From Desulfuromonadales bacterium (GTDB lineage Bacteria; Desulfobacterota; Desulfuromonadia; Desulfuromonadales; Geopsychrobacteraceae): a stretch of DNA of 60,000 nt. Shown piece by piece: positions 47,146 through 56,862 of the stretch. The DNA lies in assembly GCA_019429255.1 (NCBI GenBank), contig JAHYIY010000013.1:1-60000 (forward strand), given 5' to 3'. Every line of letters starts with the position of its first letter. Position 1 is the stretch's first letter. Made by a program: the position numbers and the translations under genes. The notes beneath the pieces were generated by a model. That model made no database searches and was not told the DNA's origin. It worked only from the letters and a program-made list of their open reading frames with translations.

Positions 47146-47448
47146 ATGAACAGTGAACCGGCAGACTTTGAACTCACACCAGAATCCACCCTCATCCGCG
47201 GCTTCTGGATTGACCTCGGTAGCCGGATGGAAAAAGACTCCGGCTGGATACGCATCGAATGGCTGATCGCCAATCGTCTGGAATTAGTCAAACCAGGGGA
47301 AACCGCTGTCGGGCAGCTATACCGTTATCCGGTCGACAACAGCCTCTGGCATTACTGGCTGGTTGCGCCGCAGATGGCAGATGGTGGACCACCTGCTCTC
47401 GAAAAAATCAGTGAACAGCAGGCGGCAACAATCTTCGGCTACGGGTGA
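47146..47448 (+). CDS. Imm27-like immunity-family protein
   Basis: A 100-residue protein that fits the Imm27 pattern: LIRGFWIDLGSRMEKD for the opening GKW strand, RIEWL, then LYRYPVDNSLWHYWLVAPQ and GGPPAL (residues 80-85) with KISEQQA after it. Imm27 proteins are predicted to neutralise polymorphic toxins, but many are stand-alone. No toxin gene is adjacent, so a toxin-neutralising role is only inferred. The ribosome site is weak. Confidence 0.6.
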   Translation: MNSEPADFELTPESTLIRGFWIDLGSRMEKDSGWIRIEWLIANRLELVKPGETAVGQLYRYPVDNSLWHYWLVAPQMADGGPPALEKISEQQAATIFGYG

Positions 47449-47559
47449 TCGTTATCATCGTTACGCCGCTTGACCGGATGACACCCTGCTACCCAGCCCC
47501 CCATGTTATCATGGCAATGACGCAGTCGTTCTTTTACCCACGACAGAAACGAAAGATCC

Positions 47560-48417
47560 ATGAAAACGATCAATCTGGTTATCTATTTCCTGTTGGCTCT
47601 GGTCATTGCTTTTGGACTGTCGATCTATTTTCACAGTCGCATCGATGACCTCAGTGTCAGCGACCCAGTCATTCCAGTGCCCCTGGAAGAACCGCTAAAA
47701 CGCCCGGTGGTACGCTACCCGGTGCCGGACAGCGTGCCGGCACCAGATCAGCCTCCTGCACCGCAACAACCGGTTGCAGAGGTAGCACCGCCGTCGAGCG
47801 ACCCGCTCAGCACCTTGCCTGAACAACTGCCAACCATTGACGAAAGTGACGTTCTGGTCGATCAGGCCCTGGTTGATGTGCTAAGCGGTCGTGCCTTTAG
47901 TAACCTGGTGATTATTGACAGCTTTATTCAACGCCTGGTGCTGACCGTCAATAATCTACCGGAAAAAAAATTGCCTTTAGCCCATGTCCCTTTTGAATTT
48001 CCTGAAGGAATCTTCATTGCGGCGGGTGAGGAAGAAAACCTGCGGATTTCTGATGAAAACTACCAGCGCTATGTCCCGTACCTGGATCTGCTTGAGAATA
48101 CCAACCCGGACACGGTTATCAGAGTCTACGTTTATCTCTATCCGTTGCTGCAAACCGCCTATCAACAACTGGGCTATCCTAACGCCTACTTTAATGATCG
48201 ACTGGTTTATGTGATTGGCCATCTGCTGGAAACACCCAACCCCGAGGATCCGCTGGCCTTAAATCACCCATCGGTGCTCTATACTTACGCCGACGTGACG
48301 CTGGAAAACCTTTCTGCCGGGCAAAAGATCCTGCTGCGGATGGGTAAGGAGCAGCGTACCCGTGTCATGTCGGTGTTACGCAATTACCATTTTCGCCTGA
48401 CCCGCCTGCTGCCATAA
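47560..48417 (+). CDS. DUF3014 family membrane-anchored protein
   Basis: A 285-residue protein with an N-terminal membrane anchor (residues 5-24, LVIYFLLALVIAFGLSIYF), a proline-rich linker (about 38-85) and a conserved domain (about 90-285) with the family landmarks LSGRAFSNLVIIDSFIQRLVLTVNNLPE, YVPYLDLLEN, YPLLQTAYQQLGYPNAYFNDRLVYVI and LENLSAGQKILLRMG. The domain faces the periplasm. DUF3014 has no established function. Confidence 0.85.
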   Translation: MKTINLVIYFLLALVIAFGLSIYFHSRIDDLSVSDPVIPVPLEEPLKRPVVRYPVPDSVPAPDQPPAPQQPVAEVAPPSSDPLSTLPEQLPTIDESDVLVDQALVDVLSGRAFSNLVIIDSFIQRLVLTVNNLPEKKLPLAHVPFEFPEGIFIAAGEEENLRISDENYQRYVPYLDLLENTNPDTVIRVYVYLYPLLQTAYQQLGYPNAYFNDRLVYVIGHLLETPNPEDPLALNHPSVLYTYADVTLENLSAGQKILLRMGKEQRTRVMSVLRNYHFRLTRLLP

Positions 48418-48455
48418 TTGCACAGACAGTTATCCCGGCAACAAACGCAGAGCCT

Positions 48456-48650
48456 TCAATGTCTTTGGCGGCGCTCAGGTCCCGCATATTCATCACTGTC
48501 GCTTCTGCGTATCGGATCTAAGCCGACATAAGCCCATCCTTCGCCACGCTGGAACTTGACGATCATATTTTCTTCTATGAGGATCTGCAGACTGAGTGGA
48601 TCTACCTGATCCATCATTCCATCCTCATATACAACCGGCACGCTCAGCAT
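48456..48650 (-). CDS. Small conserved-looking protein with GPERRQR tail
   Basis: A 64-residue acidic protein (LSVPVVYEDGMMDQVDPLSLQILIEENMIVKF ... YAGPERRQRH). ATG at 48650 follows GGAGGAATGCC, a strong ribosome site, and is preferred to an in-frame start at 48704. The C-terminal GPERR motif is common at the ends of small deltaproteobacterial regulatory proteins, and the middle resembles a short helical module. I do not recognise the family; function unknown. Confidence 0.68.
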   Translation of the reverse strand: MLSVPVVYEDGMMDQVDPLSLQILIEENMIVKFQRGEGWAYVGLDPIRRSDSDEYAGPERRQRH

Positions 48651-48745
48651 GGCATTCCTCCATCGGCAAATAGATTTCCTGTCATTGTAACTGATTTTAT
48701 TCATATTTCAACTCTTGCGACAGAACATTCAACTTACCGTTCTCC

Positions 48746-48803
48746 TGTTAGCGGTTTACCTGTTAGCGGTTTACCTTGACACCCCGGACAGATAGCGCAT
48801 AAT
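48746..48803 (+). promoter_or_regulatory. htpX promoter with tandem 15-bp operator-like repeat
   Basis: TTGACA at 48776-48781 is followed after 16 bp by CATAAT (48798-48803), a good sigma-70 pair 130 bp before htpX. Directly against the -35 box lie two perfect tandem copies of TGTTAGCGGTTTACC (48746-48760 and 48761-48775). Direct repeats in that position usually bind an activator such as an OmpR-type response regulator. HtpX is controlled by envelope stress systems in other bacteria, which would fit. Confidence 0.7.
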
Positions 48804-48932
48804 AGTCGGCTGTAAACTTTTTTCCTGTGTGGATTTATTGTCATCTCATCGCAACAAAAAACCACACACCAAAAAAGGTGGACCTTAACAACACCATCTG
48901 AATCATCATTTTACTTGGAGGATCAAGCAGTT

Positions 48933-49817
48933 ATGAAGCGTGTATTGCTCTTTGTTGCAACCAACCTGGCAATCATTCTGGTCTTGAGCATTGTGCTGAG
49001 CTTGCTCGGTGTAGGCAGCATGCTTGATGAGCAGGGTGTCGGCCTGGATATGACCAACCTGCTCATTTTCGCCTCGGTGTTCGGTTTTGGCGGCGCCTTT
49101 ATCTCCCTGGCCATGTCTAAATTCGTCGCGAAGCGGATGACCGGTGCCAAAGTGATTACCACCCCCAACAATGAAGCTGAAGCCTGGTTATTACAAACGG
49201 TGAAACAACAGGCGGAAATTGCCGGCATCGGCATGCCGGAAGTGGCTATCTATGATGCGCCGGAAGTCAACGCCTTTGCTACCGGCATGCGCCGCAACAG
49301 TGCTCTGGTGGCAGTCAGTACCGGATTGCTGCGCTCCATGAGCCGCGATGAAGCCGAGGCTGTCATGGCCCACGAAGTCAGCCATGTTGCCAACGGCGAT
49401 ATGGTCACCCTGGCCCTGATTCAAGGGGTGGTGAATACCTTTGTTATTGTCCTGTCGCGGGTTGTCGGACATTTTGTTGACCGTGTTGTTTTCAAAACCG
49501 AGCGGGGTCATGGCCCGGCATTCTACATTACGTCGATTGTTGCCCAGATTGTTTTCGGTATCCTTGCCAGCATCATTGTTTTCTGGTTCAGCCGGCAACG
49601 CGAGTTCCGTGCGGATGCCGGAGCGGCACGATTGTCCGGCCGTGAAAAAATGATTGCAGCACTGGAAAAGCTCAAGCGCAACAGCGGCCCGGCGCAACTG
49701 CCTGAGCAGATCGCCGCATTCGGTATTTCCGGTGCTAAAGGTCAAGGCATTAAACGCCTGTTCATGACCCATCCACCCCTCGAAGAACGCATCGAAGCCC
49801 TTAAGCGCATGGTATAG
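48933..49817 (+). CDS. htpX: Membrane zinc metalloprotease HtpX
   Basis: Inner-membrane protease (M48B) that degrades misfolded membrane proteins. The 294-residue protein has two N-terminal membrane segments (residues 4-25 and 35-56), the zinc motif H147-E148-V-S-H151 ([15 protein letters not shown]), two further membrane segments (about 160-215) and the glutamate ligand in [15 protein letters not shown] at 48933 follows GGAGGATCAAG. It stands alone between its promoter and terminator. Confidence 0.97.
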   Translation: MKRVLLFVATNLAIILVLSIVLSLLGVGSMLDEQGVGLDMTNLLIFASVFGFGGAFISLAMSKFVAKRMTGAKVITTPNNEAEAWLLQTVKQQAEIAGIGMPEVAIYDAPEVNAFATGMRRNSALVAVSTGLLRSMSRDEAEAVMAHEVSHVANGDMVTLALIQGVVNTFVIVLSRVVGHFVDRVVFKTERGHGPAFYITSIVAQIVFGILASIIVFWFSRQREFRADAGAARLSGREKMIAALEKLKRNSGPAQLPEQIAAFGISGAKGQGIKRLFMTHPPLEERIEALKRMV

Positions 49818-49845
49818 AGACAACATCCTCAGCCTTGCCATGATA

Positions 49846-49886
49846 TACAGACAACCCAAAGTTTTTTCGGGTTGTCTGTATTTTTT
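49846..49886 (+). terminator. Rho-independent terminator of htpX
   Basis: A perfect 12-bp stem (TACAGACAACCC 49846-49857 with GGGTTGTCTGTA 49869-49880) with an 11-nt loop, followed by T6 at 49881-49886. It lies 29 bp after the htpX stop. Confidence 0.95.
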
Positions 49887-49892
49887 GGGCAA

Positions 49893-50220
49893 AGGCTACA
49901 GATCCGTGACGAGATGACCGACGATGCCGGTAAAAATGTTTTTATCAGCCATTTTGGCATTACTGGAATTGACCTGGCACTGAAATATTCCGCTACCGAC
50001 CACTACCGATCTTGCCCCACCCTGGGACAGATGATGCTTATGGTTTCGGACTTCTCAATGTGGATAAGGCTCTTTACCTGATCGAAAACAGCCGACCGCC
50101 TACAATTTCAGTCAAACCATCGGACCCTTAAGCGCAGGCATCTACGACTGTAAAGTTGTCGTCAATGATGGTCGGGGTGGGGTCAATGAGAGGGCCATTG
50201 TGAGTTTTAAGGTCAAGTAA
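49893..50220 (+). pseudogene. Decayed 3' end of an unidentified protein
   Basis: Three reading frames in succession carry protein-like text that would join into one C-terminus: about 49893-50025 (QIRDEMTDDAGKNVFISHFG, IDLALKYSATDHYRS), about 50036-50130 (YGFGLLNVDKALYLIENSRP) and about 50128-50220 (LSAGIYDCKVVVNDGRGGVN, ending SFKVK and TAA). The middle piece resembles the end of a subtilase-like domain, the last a PKD/cadherin-type beta domain. No start or ribosome site is seen. Its last 8 bp overlap the jetD stop. Identity is a guess; decay by at least two frameshifts is what the sequence shows. Confidence 0.45.
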
Positions 50221-51421
50221 TCATCGGCGAGATTAATCGATGTCCAAACCGTTGGCTCAGTCGTTCAACAAGCCATTGATAACCAATTCTCTCCTGTTCC
50301 AGACGAACCGAACTACCCAGACTATTGTTGCATAATTCCCGGTAGAGGCAATTCTCAACCTGATTCAGCCTTGTCAAATTGGTTATTTTGGGCTGGGTTT
50401 CAGTACCCCAGACGCGTTGGTGCGCCATCAAGGTCGATCGATCCATCAACAGTGATTCAGCGTGCGGGAAGTGTCCGCGTAATTGGTGAAGAATGGCAAA
50501 ACCGTGGGTATCAATATCGCCCCAATAGTGGATATGTTTTCGCTGCAGCCAGGATGCCGCAGCCAGATTGGCAAACCCGTATCCACCACCAAAAATCACC
50601 ATGGAACCGGCGACCTGCGGAAAGGCAAGAAAGTTGATTTCATTTTCGGTAATAAACACCGTTGAAATCGGCAGATCAAGGTCAGCAAAGGCTGTTTGCG
50701 TGACAACAAGATCCTGATCAGATCGCGTCGGCAATAAAGGGATGTTTGGATCCAGCAAGCGAAAACGCACCCGCACCGGTTTATCGAGAAAGCCGTAACG
50801 CCGGCAGAACCCGCCGCTGCCTGAAAACCTGGCATCGATTGCATCTTCAGGCACAACCAGATCGAATAATTCCGTCAAAATGCCGCGATGCGCTTCAATA
50901 AATTTGCTGTGGACACCTGGCAGATCGATCTGGCGCAAATAGATACCCGGGCGCGGATTCTTTCTAAGCCAGTCAACCACATTCAGCAGTTGTGGCCAGA
51001 CACTTTCTAATTCAAGAACTTTCAGTGGCCGCTTGACAAGCCAGGGGAGCAATTCGGGTTGTTGTTCGCTGGTTAATGCCACCAGTGTGCGAAACTGCCC
51101 GGCGCTATGCATTTTACCGATCAATTCAAAAGCATCGTCTAAGGTATCGACCCAGATTGCGGCGGGAATATCATTATTACCAAGAACCGGGTGATTGATG
51201 CGGCGCCATTCAATCCGGTAGTTCCCGGACCCTGCGCTCAAGCGCGCAATCCAGCCCCTGACCTCGGCAAAAGAGTCACTCAACTCCCTTGAATTAGGCC
51301 CCTTAAGTTGCAAACGCCGAGGAAAACCCGCCTCTCCGCTCACCAGCGCCGACAGCAACAGACCACGATCCCACAGCCGCTTGACTTGTGTCTTCAGATC
51401 AGCCGGTATCGTCCATTTCAT
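50213..51421 (-). CDS. jetD: Wadjet nuclease subunit JetD
   Basis: Toprim-like nuclease of the Wadjet anti-plasmid system; it cuts circular DNA held by the JetABC loop-extruding complex. The 402-residue protein has an N-terminal DUF3322-type region (about 1-190) and a C-terminal DUF2220 Toprim-like domain with the acidic sites ITE259-N-E261 and WGD302-I-D304-THG, followed by [21 protein letters not shown]. All key acidic residues look intact. ATG overlaps the jetC stop by 4 bp. It is the last gene of the jet operon. Confidence 0.92.
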   Translation of the reverse strand: MKWTIPADLKTQVKRLWDRGLLLSALVSGEAGFPRRLQLKGPNSRELSDSFAEVRGWIARLSAGSGNYRIEWRRINHPVLGNNDIPAAIWVDTLDDAFELIGKMHSAGQFRTLVALTSEQQPELLPWLVKRPLKVLELESVWPQLLNVVDWLRKNPRPGIYLRQIDLPGVHSKFIEAHRGILTELFDLVVPEDAIDARFSGSGGFCRRYGFLDKPVRVRFRLLDPNIPLLPTRSDQDLVVTQTAFADLDLPISTVFITENEINFLAFPQVAGSMVIFGGGYGFANLAAASWLQRKHIHYWGDIDTHGFAILHQLRGHFPHAESLLMDRSTLMAHQRVWGTETQPKITNLTRLNQVENCLYRELCNNSLGSSVRLEQERIGYQWLVERLSQRFGHRLISPMIT

Positions 51422-54400
51422 TCCTTGAGCCTCTGCTTTTCAGCCCGGTATTCCTCGATACTCAAATTGCGCAAAACCGAAGCCTTGCCATCTTCGTTGT
51501 AAACAAAACCAACGCAGGCGACAAAAGGTTCGATGATATGGATTTTCTGCAACGGGGTAACAATCAATAGTTGCAGATTGAGTTGCGAAAAAAGCTGCAA
51601 GCCATACTGGGCCGACTCGTCGGACCCACGCCCGAAAGCTTCATCGATGACAACAAAACGAAACGAACGCGAACGGATTACCCCCCACTCAAGGCCGAAT
51701 TGATAGGCGAGGCTGGCGGCCAATACGGTATAGGCTAGTTTCTCTTTCTGTCCCCCGGACTTGCCACCTGAGTCAGCATAATGTTCGTACTCACTGTCGT
51801 CTTCGCGCCAGCGCTCGGCGGCAGCAAAGACGAACCAATTGCGCACATCCGTTACTTTGGCGGTCCAGCGTCGATCAAGGTCAGAAAAATCTTCGCGCCC
51901 ACGAAAGCGTTCAATGATCCGTTTCACCTGAAGAAACTTGGCCTCTGAATACTGGGGATTCTGTGAACCGCGCAAGGTATCATCGGTGCAGGCACGCAAC
52001 TCGCTCTGGAATTCTCGAATCTCAGCATCTAGGGTCAGCTGGGCTTCAAGGCTGATATAACGGCCCGGATTGTAGTCGATCTGGGTTAATGATTCGTTGA
52101 TCCGGGCAATCCGCTCCTTGATGGTTTCGCGCTCACGAGCTAATTGTGATTGAAAATTCGCCACTTCACGAATGGTATTTTCATTCAACAACTCCTTGAA
52201 ACGACTCTCGAAACGCGGTAGATCGTCGGCCTGAAGCTGCTGCAGCATCGTTCTGAATTCGGAACCGGCGGCAATATTGACATCGGCATCACGGGTTTCA
52301 AGTGGCCACTCTTTCTTGTATTCCGCCATGGCTTTGATAATTTTTTCACCCAACTTGCTGAGCTTTCTGTCTTCGTTATCAATCCGGGTCTGCAGCCAGT
52401 CGCGCATGTCGCGTTCCCGATTGTCACAGGACTCAACTGTCAGCTGATGACTTCCCAGGGCTTCTTCCCGCAGCTCCTCAAGAACCGAAAAGCGCTGCAC
52501 GGTAGCGTCGGGCAGATCCGCCAGCAACATCTGAGACTGTTGCTGCAATTCTTTGGCATCACTGATTTTTTGTTCGGTGCGGGCGCGCTGATCGTTGCGA
52601 TCTTTAAGTTTTTGCTCGATCCCGCTGATGGTCTCCTCAACGCTGTGCAGCTGATCCATCAAGGTCTTTAACAGATCGGATGCCGCTTCCAGTTCCTGCC
52701 TTTCGGTTTCCAGCCGGGCGACGGCAACAGCGACAGGCTGCCAGTCCAGCTCACGATAGTCCGCATATTCTCCAAGCTTGGACAGGGTTTGCAGACGTTC
52801 TTTCAGCCTCGACTGTTCCTGATGCAAGGTACTGATGCGGCTGCCCAGTTCCGCCAGGTGGTCTTCCTGTTTTTTGGCTCTGGCTTCAAGTACCGCGATC
52901 TTTTCGGCGTTACTCCATCCCAGCACATAACGACTGCGATCATCGAGAGGGTGGCGATCATCTTTTTCATGACGTTCTCCCGGCGCCTTGATCTGTCCGG
53001 CAGGTGTGACGGCGCGCTTTTCGCGACGAAATTGCTCCTGTGTGAGACAGCAGGCCAGGTCAAAGCGGTGGGCTACTTCCCGTTCAAGCCAGTCGTAAAA
53101 GGGGGAATCAGGCTTGACCAGCAGTTTACGCACCAGGGAATCGGGGTGAAGGGTCGGCAGTCCGCCCCGCTTGACATCACGGACGCGGAAGTAGACCAGT
53201 CGACCACGCAGGTTGGTTTGATCAACCCACTGTGCTACCCGGGCATAGTAGGTATCAGGGACCAGCAACGACAAACCAAAGTTATGCAGCAGCCGCTCAA
53301 TCGCCCCCTCCCATGAGCGTTCTTCCTCGCGTACCTGCATCAATTCACCGGCAAAAGGCATCTCAGCTTCGGGCAAATTCAGCGTCTTACTTAGTGAACG
53401 CCGCAGGCTGATCTGCTTTTCATCAATATTGCTCTTGCGTGATTTCAAACCGCTGATTTCGGTTTTAAGCTGGTCGTACTCACCACGACCCTGGGCAAAG
53501 AAAACCCCGGCCTCATTGATCTCGTTCTGAACGCGGATTTCTTCATCCTCTGCTGCTTGCCGTTGCTGTGAGATCAGCGCCTGTAAACGTCCGAAGCCTT
53601 CCATTGTCGCTGGCGGCGCCTCACCCACCAGATCCAGAAGCTTCTCATAACGGCGGGCTTTTTGGCGACGTCGGTCAAGCTCTTCCTGATGACGACGAAT
53701 CTCCTCACCAATAGCAGCAATGCGATCGCCACCATTTTCAGCAATATTGCGGCGCAATTCACGTTCCTGCGCTTGTCCATCACGGCGTTGTTCATCAAGT
53801 CCGGCAATAGCCGACTGATGACGACTTAGATCCTCATTCAACGCTATCAGGCGTTTTTCCAGTAAACTCAATTTTAAACGGGCAAACCAGGGGCGCAGGG
53901 CATCGCGACAACCACGTAGATTTTCAGCGGTCCGCGACAGTTGCTGATGGCGATCACAATCAGCCACCAAAGGTTCCAGTACCTCGACCTGGTGTTTGGC
54001 CTTTAAAACCGCCTCATGAGCCCGGGTAAGATCCTCAAAGTGGCCAATCAAGGCAACGATACGCGGCGCCACGTCAAACGCCTCCAACATGTGGCTGCGA
54101 ACAAAATCGGTTAAATTACCGACCGATTTGAGAGACACGGTCTGATGAAACAGTTCCAGGGCCTGGTCATTATTGATACCAAAACGGCGCCGAAACCAGG
54201 AACCGTATGGAGGAAAACTGTCGAACAAATCCACGCCGCCGGCGCGAAGCTGCTTACGCAGCCCGCCGATCTCGCTGCCGAAGCCCGAGAAGTCAGCACT
54301 GATGGAAAGATCGCGCTCGCAGGCCACATACAACCGTGCCGGTTGGGTGCTGGTGTCCTTGGTCCAGAAGACCTGGGCCAGGGTTACGGTTTTGTTGTAA

Positions 54401-54783
54401 CCGGCATTGTGAAAAACCCCGAGGATGACCGAATAGCAGTTCGTATCACGCAGGGGAACCGGCTTGGTACTGCCCAGGGCTTCCTGACGCTCGGATTTGT
54501 AGTAGCCCTGCACATAGGATCGCAATGAGCGCTCGCGGCTGTCGGCCCCGGCCGCTTTATTGTAGGCAACCCGATGACTCGGCACCAGCAGGGTGGTAAC
54601 GGCATCGACCAGGGTTGATTTACCGGAACCGATGTCACCGGTTAAGAGGGCGTTCTTGCCACCGGTTCGCAAGGTCCAGACCCGCCCGTCGAAGGTGCCC
54701 CAGTTGAAAACTTCAAGACGATGCAAGCGGAATCCGGCCAATTGATCGTCGCCGATAAATTCCAGCTCCAGGTTTTCACTCAT
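51418..54783 (-). CDS. jetC: Wadjet SMC-like ATPase JetC
   Basis: SbcC/MukB-like ATPase that drives DNA loop extrusion. The 1121-residue protein has Walker [10 protein letters not shown] (K55), a long central coiled-coil with many Glu/Arg/Gln residues (about 290-480 and 640-960) separated by a hinge-like globular part, the ABC signature SGGQ at 1009 and Walker B VVIDE with D1047-E1048. Each element expected of a working ATPase is present. ATG at 54783 follows GGAGGGGACAG and overlaps jetB by 8 bp; a longer frame to 54801 is rejected. Confidence 0.93.
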   Translation of the reverse strand: MSENLELEFIGDDQLAGFRLHRLEVFNWGTFDGRVWTLRTGGKNALLTGDIGSGKSTLVDAVTTLLVPSHRVAYNKAAGADSRERSLRSYVQGYYKSERQEALGSTKPVPLRDTNCYSVILGVFHNAGYNKTVTLAQVFWTKDTSTQPARLYVACERDLSISADFSGFGSEIGGLRKQLRAGGVDLFDSFPPYGSWFRRRFGINNDQALELFHQTVSLKSVGNLTDFVRSHMLEAFDVAPRIVALIGHFEDLTRAHEAVLKAKHQVEVLEPLVADCDRHQQLSRTAENLRGCRDALRPWFARLKLSLLEKRLIALNEDLSRHQSAIAGLDEQRRDGQAQERELRRNIAENGGDRIAAIGEEIRRHQEELDRRRQKARRYEKLLDLVGEAPPATMEGFGRLQALISQQRQAAEDEEIRVQNEINEAGVFFAQGRGEYDQLKTEISGLKSRKSNIDEKQISLRRSLSKTLNLPEAEMPFAGELMQVREEERSWEGAIERLLHNFGLSLLVPDTYYARVAQWVDQTNLRGRLVYFRVRDVKRGGLPTLHPDSLVRKLLVKPDSPFYDWLEREVAHRFDLACCLTQEQFRREKRAVTPAGQIKAPGERHEKDDRHPLDDRSRYVLGWSNAEKIAVLEARAKKQEDHLAELGSRISTLHQEQSRLKERLQTLSKLGEYADYRELDWQPVAVAVARLETERQELEAASDLLKTLMDQLHSVEETISGIEQKLKDRNDQRARTEQKISDAKELQQQSQMLLADLPDATVQRFSVLEELREEALGSHQLTVESCDNRERDMRDWLQTRIDNEDRKLSKLGEKIIKAMAEYKKEWPLETRDADVNIAAGSEFRTMLQQLQADDLPRFESRFKELLNENTIREVANFQSQLARERETIKERIARINESLTQIDYNPGRYISLEAQLTLDAEIREFQSELRACTDDTLRGSQNPQYSEAKFLQVKRIIERFRGREDFSDLDRRWTAKVTDVRNWFVFAAAERWREDDSEYEHYADSGGKSGGQKEKLAYTVLAASLAYQFGLEWGVIRSRSFRFVVIDEAFGRGSDESAQYGLQLFSQLNLQLLIVTPLQKIHIIEPFVACVGFVYNEDGKASVLRNLSIEEYRAEKQRLKE

Positions 54784-55411
54784 CTGTCCCCTCCGCTGCA
54801 CCGCTTAATTGCTGCTGATATTCAGCCAGACGTTGATCAAAATCGGCAAGCCACTGGGCATCGACATAAGCCTTGATGATTCGTCGAACTTCAATCATCT
54901 GCCCCTGCCCGCGCAAGCGCCGAACAAAGCCGAGTTCGGCAACCTTGTTCAGGGTCGCGTCAACCTGATCCATCAGCTTGACTTCGTTACTCCCTTCAGG
55001 CAGAAAAATGCGGATTAATTCCACCACCTCTTCACGAGACAGGATGAGACGCGTCTCCCCGGCCTGGGCATCGAACTCGGCCAGCTTTTTGCGCAACAAT
55101 GCCAATAGCAGACTGACGGGATAGGATAGTTGGCGGCGGGCGATCAGCCGTGGAACACTTGCAGTACCCTCCTCATCTGTTTCCGGGCGGGAACGTAAAA
55201 AGGCATAGCCTTCTGCCTCATCGACAATCAGCTCCAGGCCGATCACCGCAACATAATCCTGAACACTGCCTTGCAACTGCAGCAAAGAAGTCCACAGCCC
55301 CTGCTGCTCTTCACGATAGACCACCCCTTTGAGCAAGGGCACCACGACCAGTGACAGTTCGTGGGGAGGGTTGCCCGACTCGGCACGATCCTTTTGTATA
55401 TTATCCGTCAT
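54776..55411 (-). CDS. jetB: Wadjet MukE-like subunit JetB
   Basis: DUF4194 protein, the MukE-like KITE subunit of the Jet complex. The 211-residue protein shows the family landmarks [55 protein letters not shown] and [13 protein letters not shown], consistent with tandem winged helices. ATG overlaps the jetA stop as ATGA. Confidence 0.92.
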   Translation of the reverse strand: MTDNIQKDRAESGNPPHELSLVVVPLLKGVVYREEQQGLWTSLLQLQGSVQDYVAVIGLELIVDEAEGYAFLRSRPETDEEGTASVPRLIARRQLSYPVSLLLALLRKKLAEFDAQAGETRLILSREEVVELIRIFLPEGSNEVKLMDQVDATLNKVAELGFVRRLRGQGQMIEVRRIIKAYVDAQWLADFDQRLAEYQQQLSGAAEGTDE

Positions 55412-56856
55412 TGGTTCCTCAGTAAGATTATCCGTGGCAGACTCGCCCGCCGCACCACTCCGTCATCTGCTTCCCAGCTGATGTGATCCTCCACCTCATC
55501 ATCAACCACGGTATCAGGCCAGTCACCAGCTAGTTGCAGATAGGCCACCAGTTCGGCCAGTCCATGGCGCAGCGGATAGCGGGCAACCACCTCGGCAAGG
55601 CTGACCTGATGTTGCCCCTTCAGCGCCTGGCGAATATGGTCAGTAAGTTCCGCACGGTCAACGATAATCTGGGCATAAAGGATAGCCGCGTCAACATCAG
55701 CGTCCCCTTCATCCATCACCAGATCAGAAATCACCGGCTTAAATGGGGCGCGATAGAGCGGCCTTTCCAGCGCCAGGTCAACGCTAACGCTGGTGTCGGA
55801 CAGGGGCATAAAATTTCCCACCGGCTGATGCTCCCGTAAATCCAGGGCGCGGCTTTCAACACTGCGGAGGATATCCATAATCCGCCGATTTTCCAACCAT
55901 GCCTGATCATCTAGAAAACGGCGTAACTGCTCCGACAGGCGCGCTACCGTTCTTTGGGTATGCTCCCCAGCTTCCAGCCAGTCGTAGTGAACCCGTTGCA
56001 ATCGGATATCCGGGCGCATCTCAAGGATTGGCGGTAACGCCAGAACCTGTTCAAGCAGCCGGCTCAATTCTTCCTGGCGCGACTGGGACATGAGAAAATC
56101 CCAGAAAGCGCGAAAACTTTTACCCTGGTCCGAATCTGCAATGGCATCCCGTTCCCCCATAATCTGTTCGAGTAAAGCGCCCTTGGCCCCCTCCCACCGG
56201 GCAATGCGTTCACGTACACGGCGGTCGAGGGTGCGGAAGTTATGCTCCACCTCACGAAAATCGGTCAACAGCTCACGCGCCAGCTGCAGAAACTGCTGAA
56301 AACGATCCTTCAACGCCGTTTCATCGAGGAGCGGGATGTTTCCCGCCATCACCTGAGCCATTTCCGCGTCAATCTCATTGCGGCGCTTCTGCAATTCCGC
56401 CAGGCGCAGTTGCGGATCATCCTGACTCCCCTCATTCATTTGCCGCAACAATTCAAACAGGGTCAGCAGTCGCGATTCTGTACCGACAAAAGAACGTTCC
56501 GTCAAACTCTCCAGCCAGGTCAGGGCTTTTTCCGTCGCCGGAGTCAGATCAAAGTGGGGTTCATCGGTAGCGGCTGGATAAAACTTGCGCAACCACCCCT
56601 TGTCATTATCAGCCCAATCATTCAGATAAGTTTGTGCGGAACCGGGAAACGCATCGCTTCCCAATTGTTGGCGCAAGGCAAAGAGTTCATCCTCCAGCGC
56701 TTCAACCAGATCAGCCTGAGCCATAACCCGCTGGTTAGGTACAATAAAAACCCGCTGCAAAAAACTCGCAACCAGCGGCGCGTGCTGAGCCCGCAGCAGG
56801 CGCCAGGCCGGGTGATTTGCCCGCAACAGTTCTAATGTGGTGAAATCAAATGGCAT
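55408..56856 (-). CDS. jetA: Wadjet MukF-like subunit JetA
   Basis: DUF3375 protein, the MukF-like kleisin of the Jet complex. The 482-residue protein begins with the family's TTLELLRANHPAWRLLRAQHAPLVASFLQRVF, continues with YLNDWADNDKGWLRKFY and helical segments (about 130-240), and ends with the kleisin-like C-terminal winged helix (about 400-480, EVVARYPLRHGLAELVAYLQLA). It starts 6 bp after the SWIM gene stop, so co-transcription is very likely. Confidence 0.92.
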   Translation of the reverse strand: MPFDFTTLELLRANHPAWRLLRAQHAPLVASFLQRVFIVPNQRVMAQADLVEALEDELFALRQQLGSDAFPGSAQTYLNDWADNDKGWLRKFYPAATDEPHFDLTPATEKALTWLESLTERSFVGTESRLLTLFELLRQMNEGSQDDPQLRLAELQKRRNEIDAEMAQVMAGNIPLLDETALKDRFQQFLQLARELLTDFREVEHNFRTLDRRVRERIARWEGAKGALLEQIMGERDAIADSDQGKSFRAFWDFLMSQSRQEELSRLLEQVLALPPILEMRPDIRLQRVHYDWLEAGEHTQRTVARLSEQLRRFLDDQAWLENRRIMDILRSVESRALDLREHQPVGNFMPLSDTSVSVDLALERPLYRAPFKPVISDLVMDEGDADVDAAILYAQIIVDRAELTDHIRQALKGQHQVSLAEVVARYPLRHGLAELVAYLQLAGDWPDTVVDDEVEDHISWEADDGVVRRASLPRIILLRNQ

Positions 56857-56862
56857 GAATGT

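Noticed and set aside
56242-56835. 197-codon open frame on the plus strand
   Set aside because: Antisense to jetA; no domain and no ribosome site.
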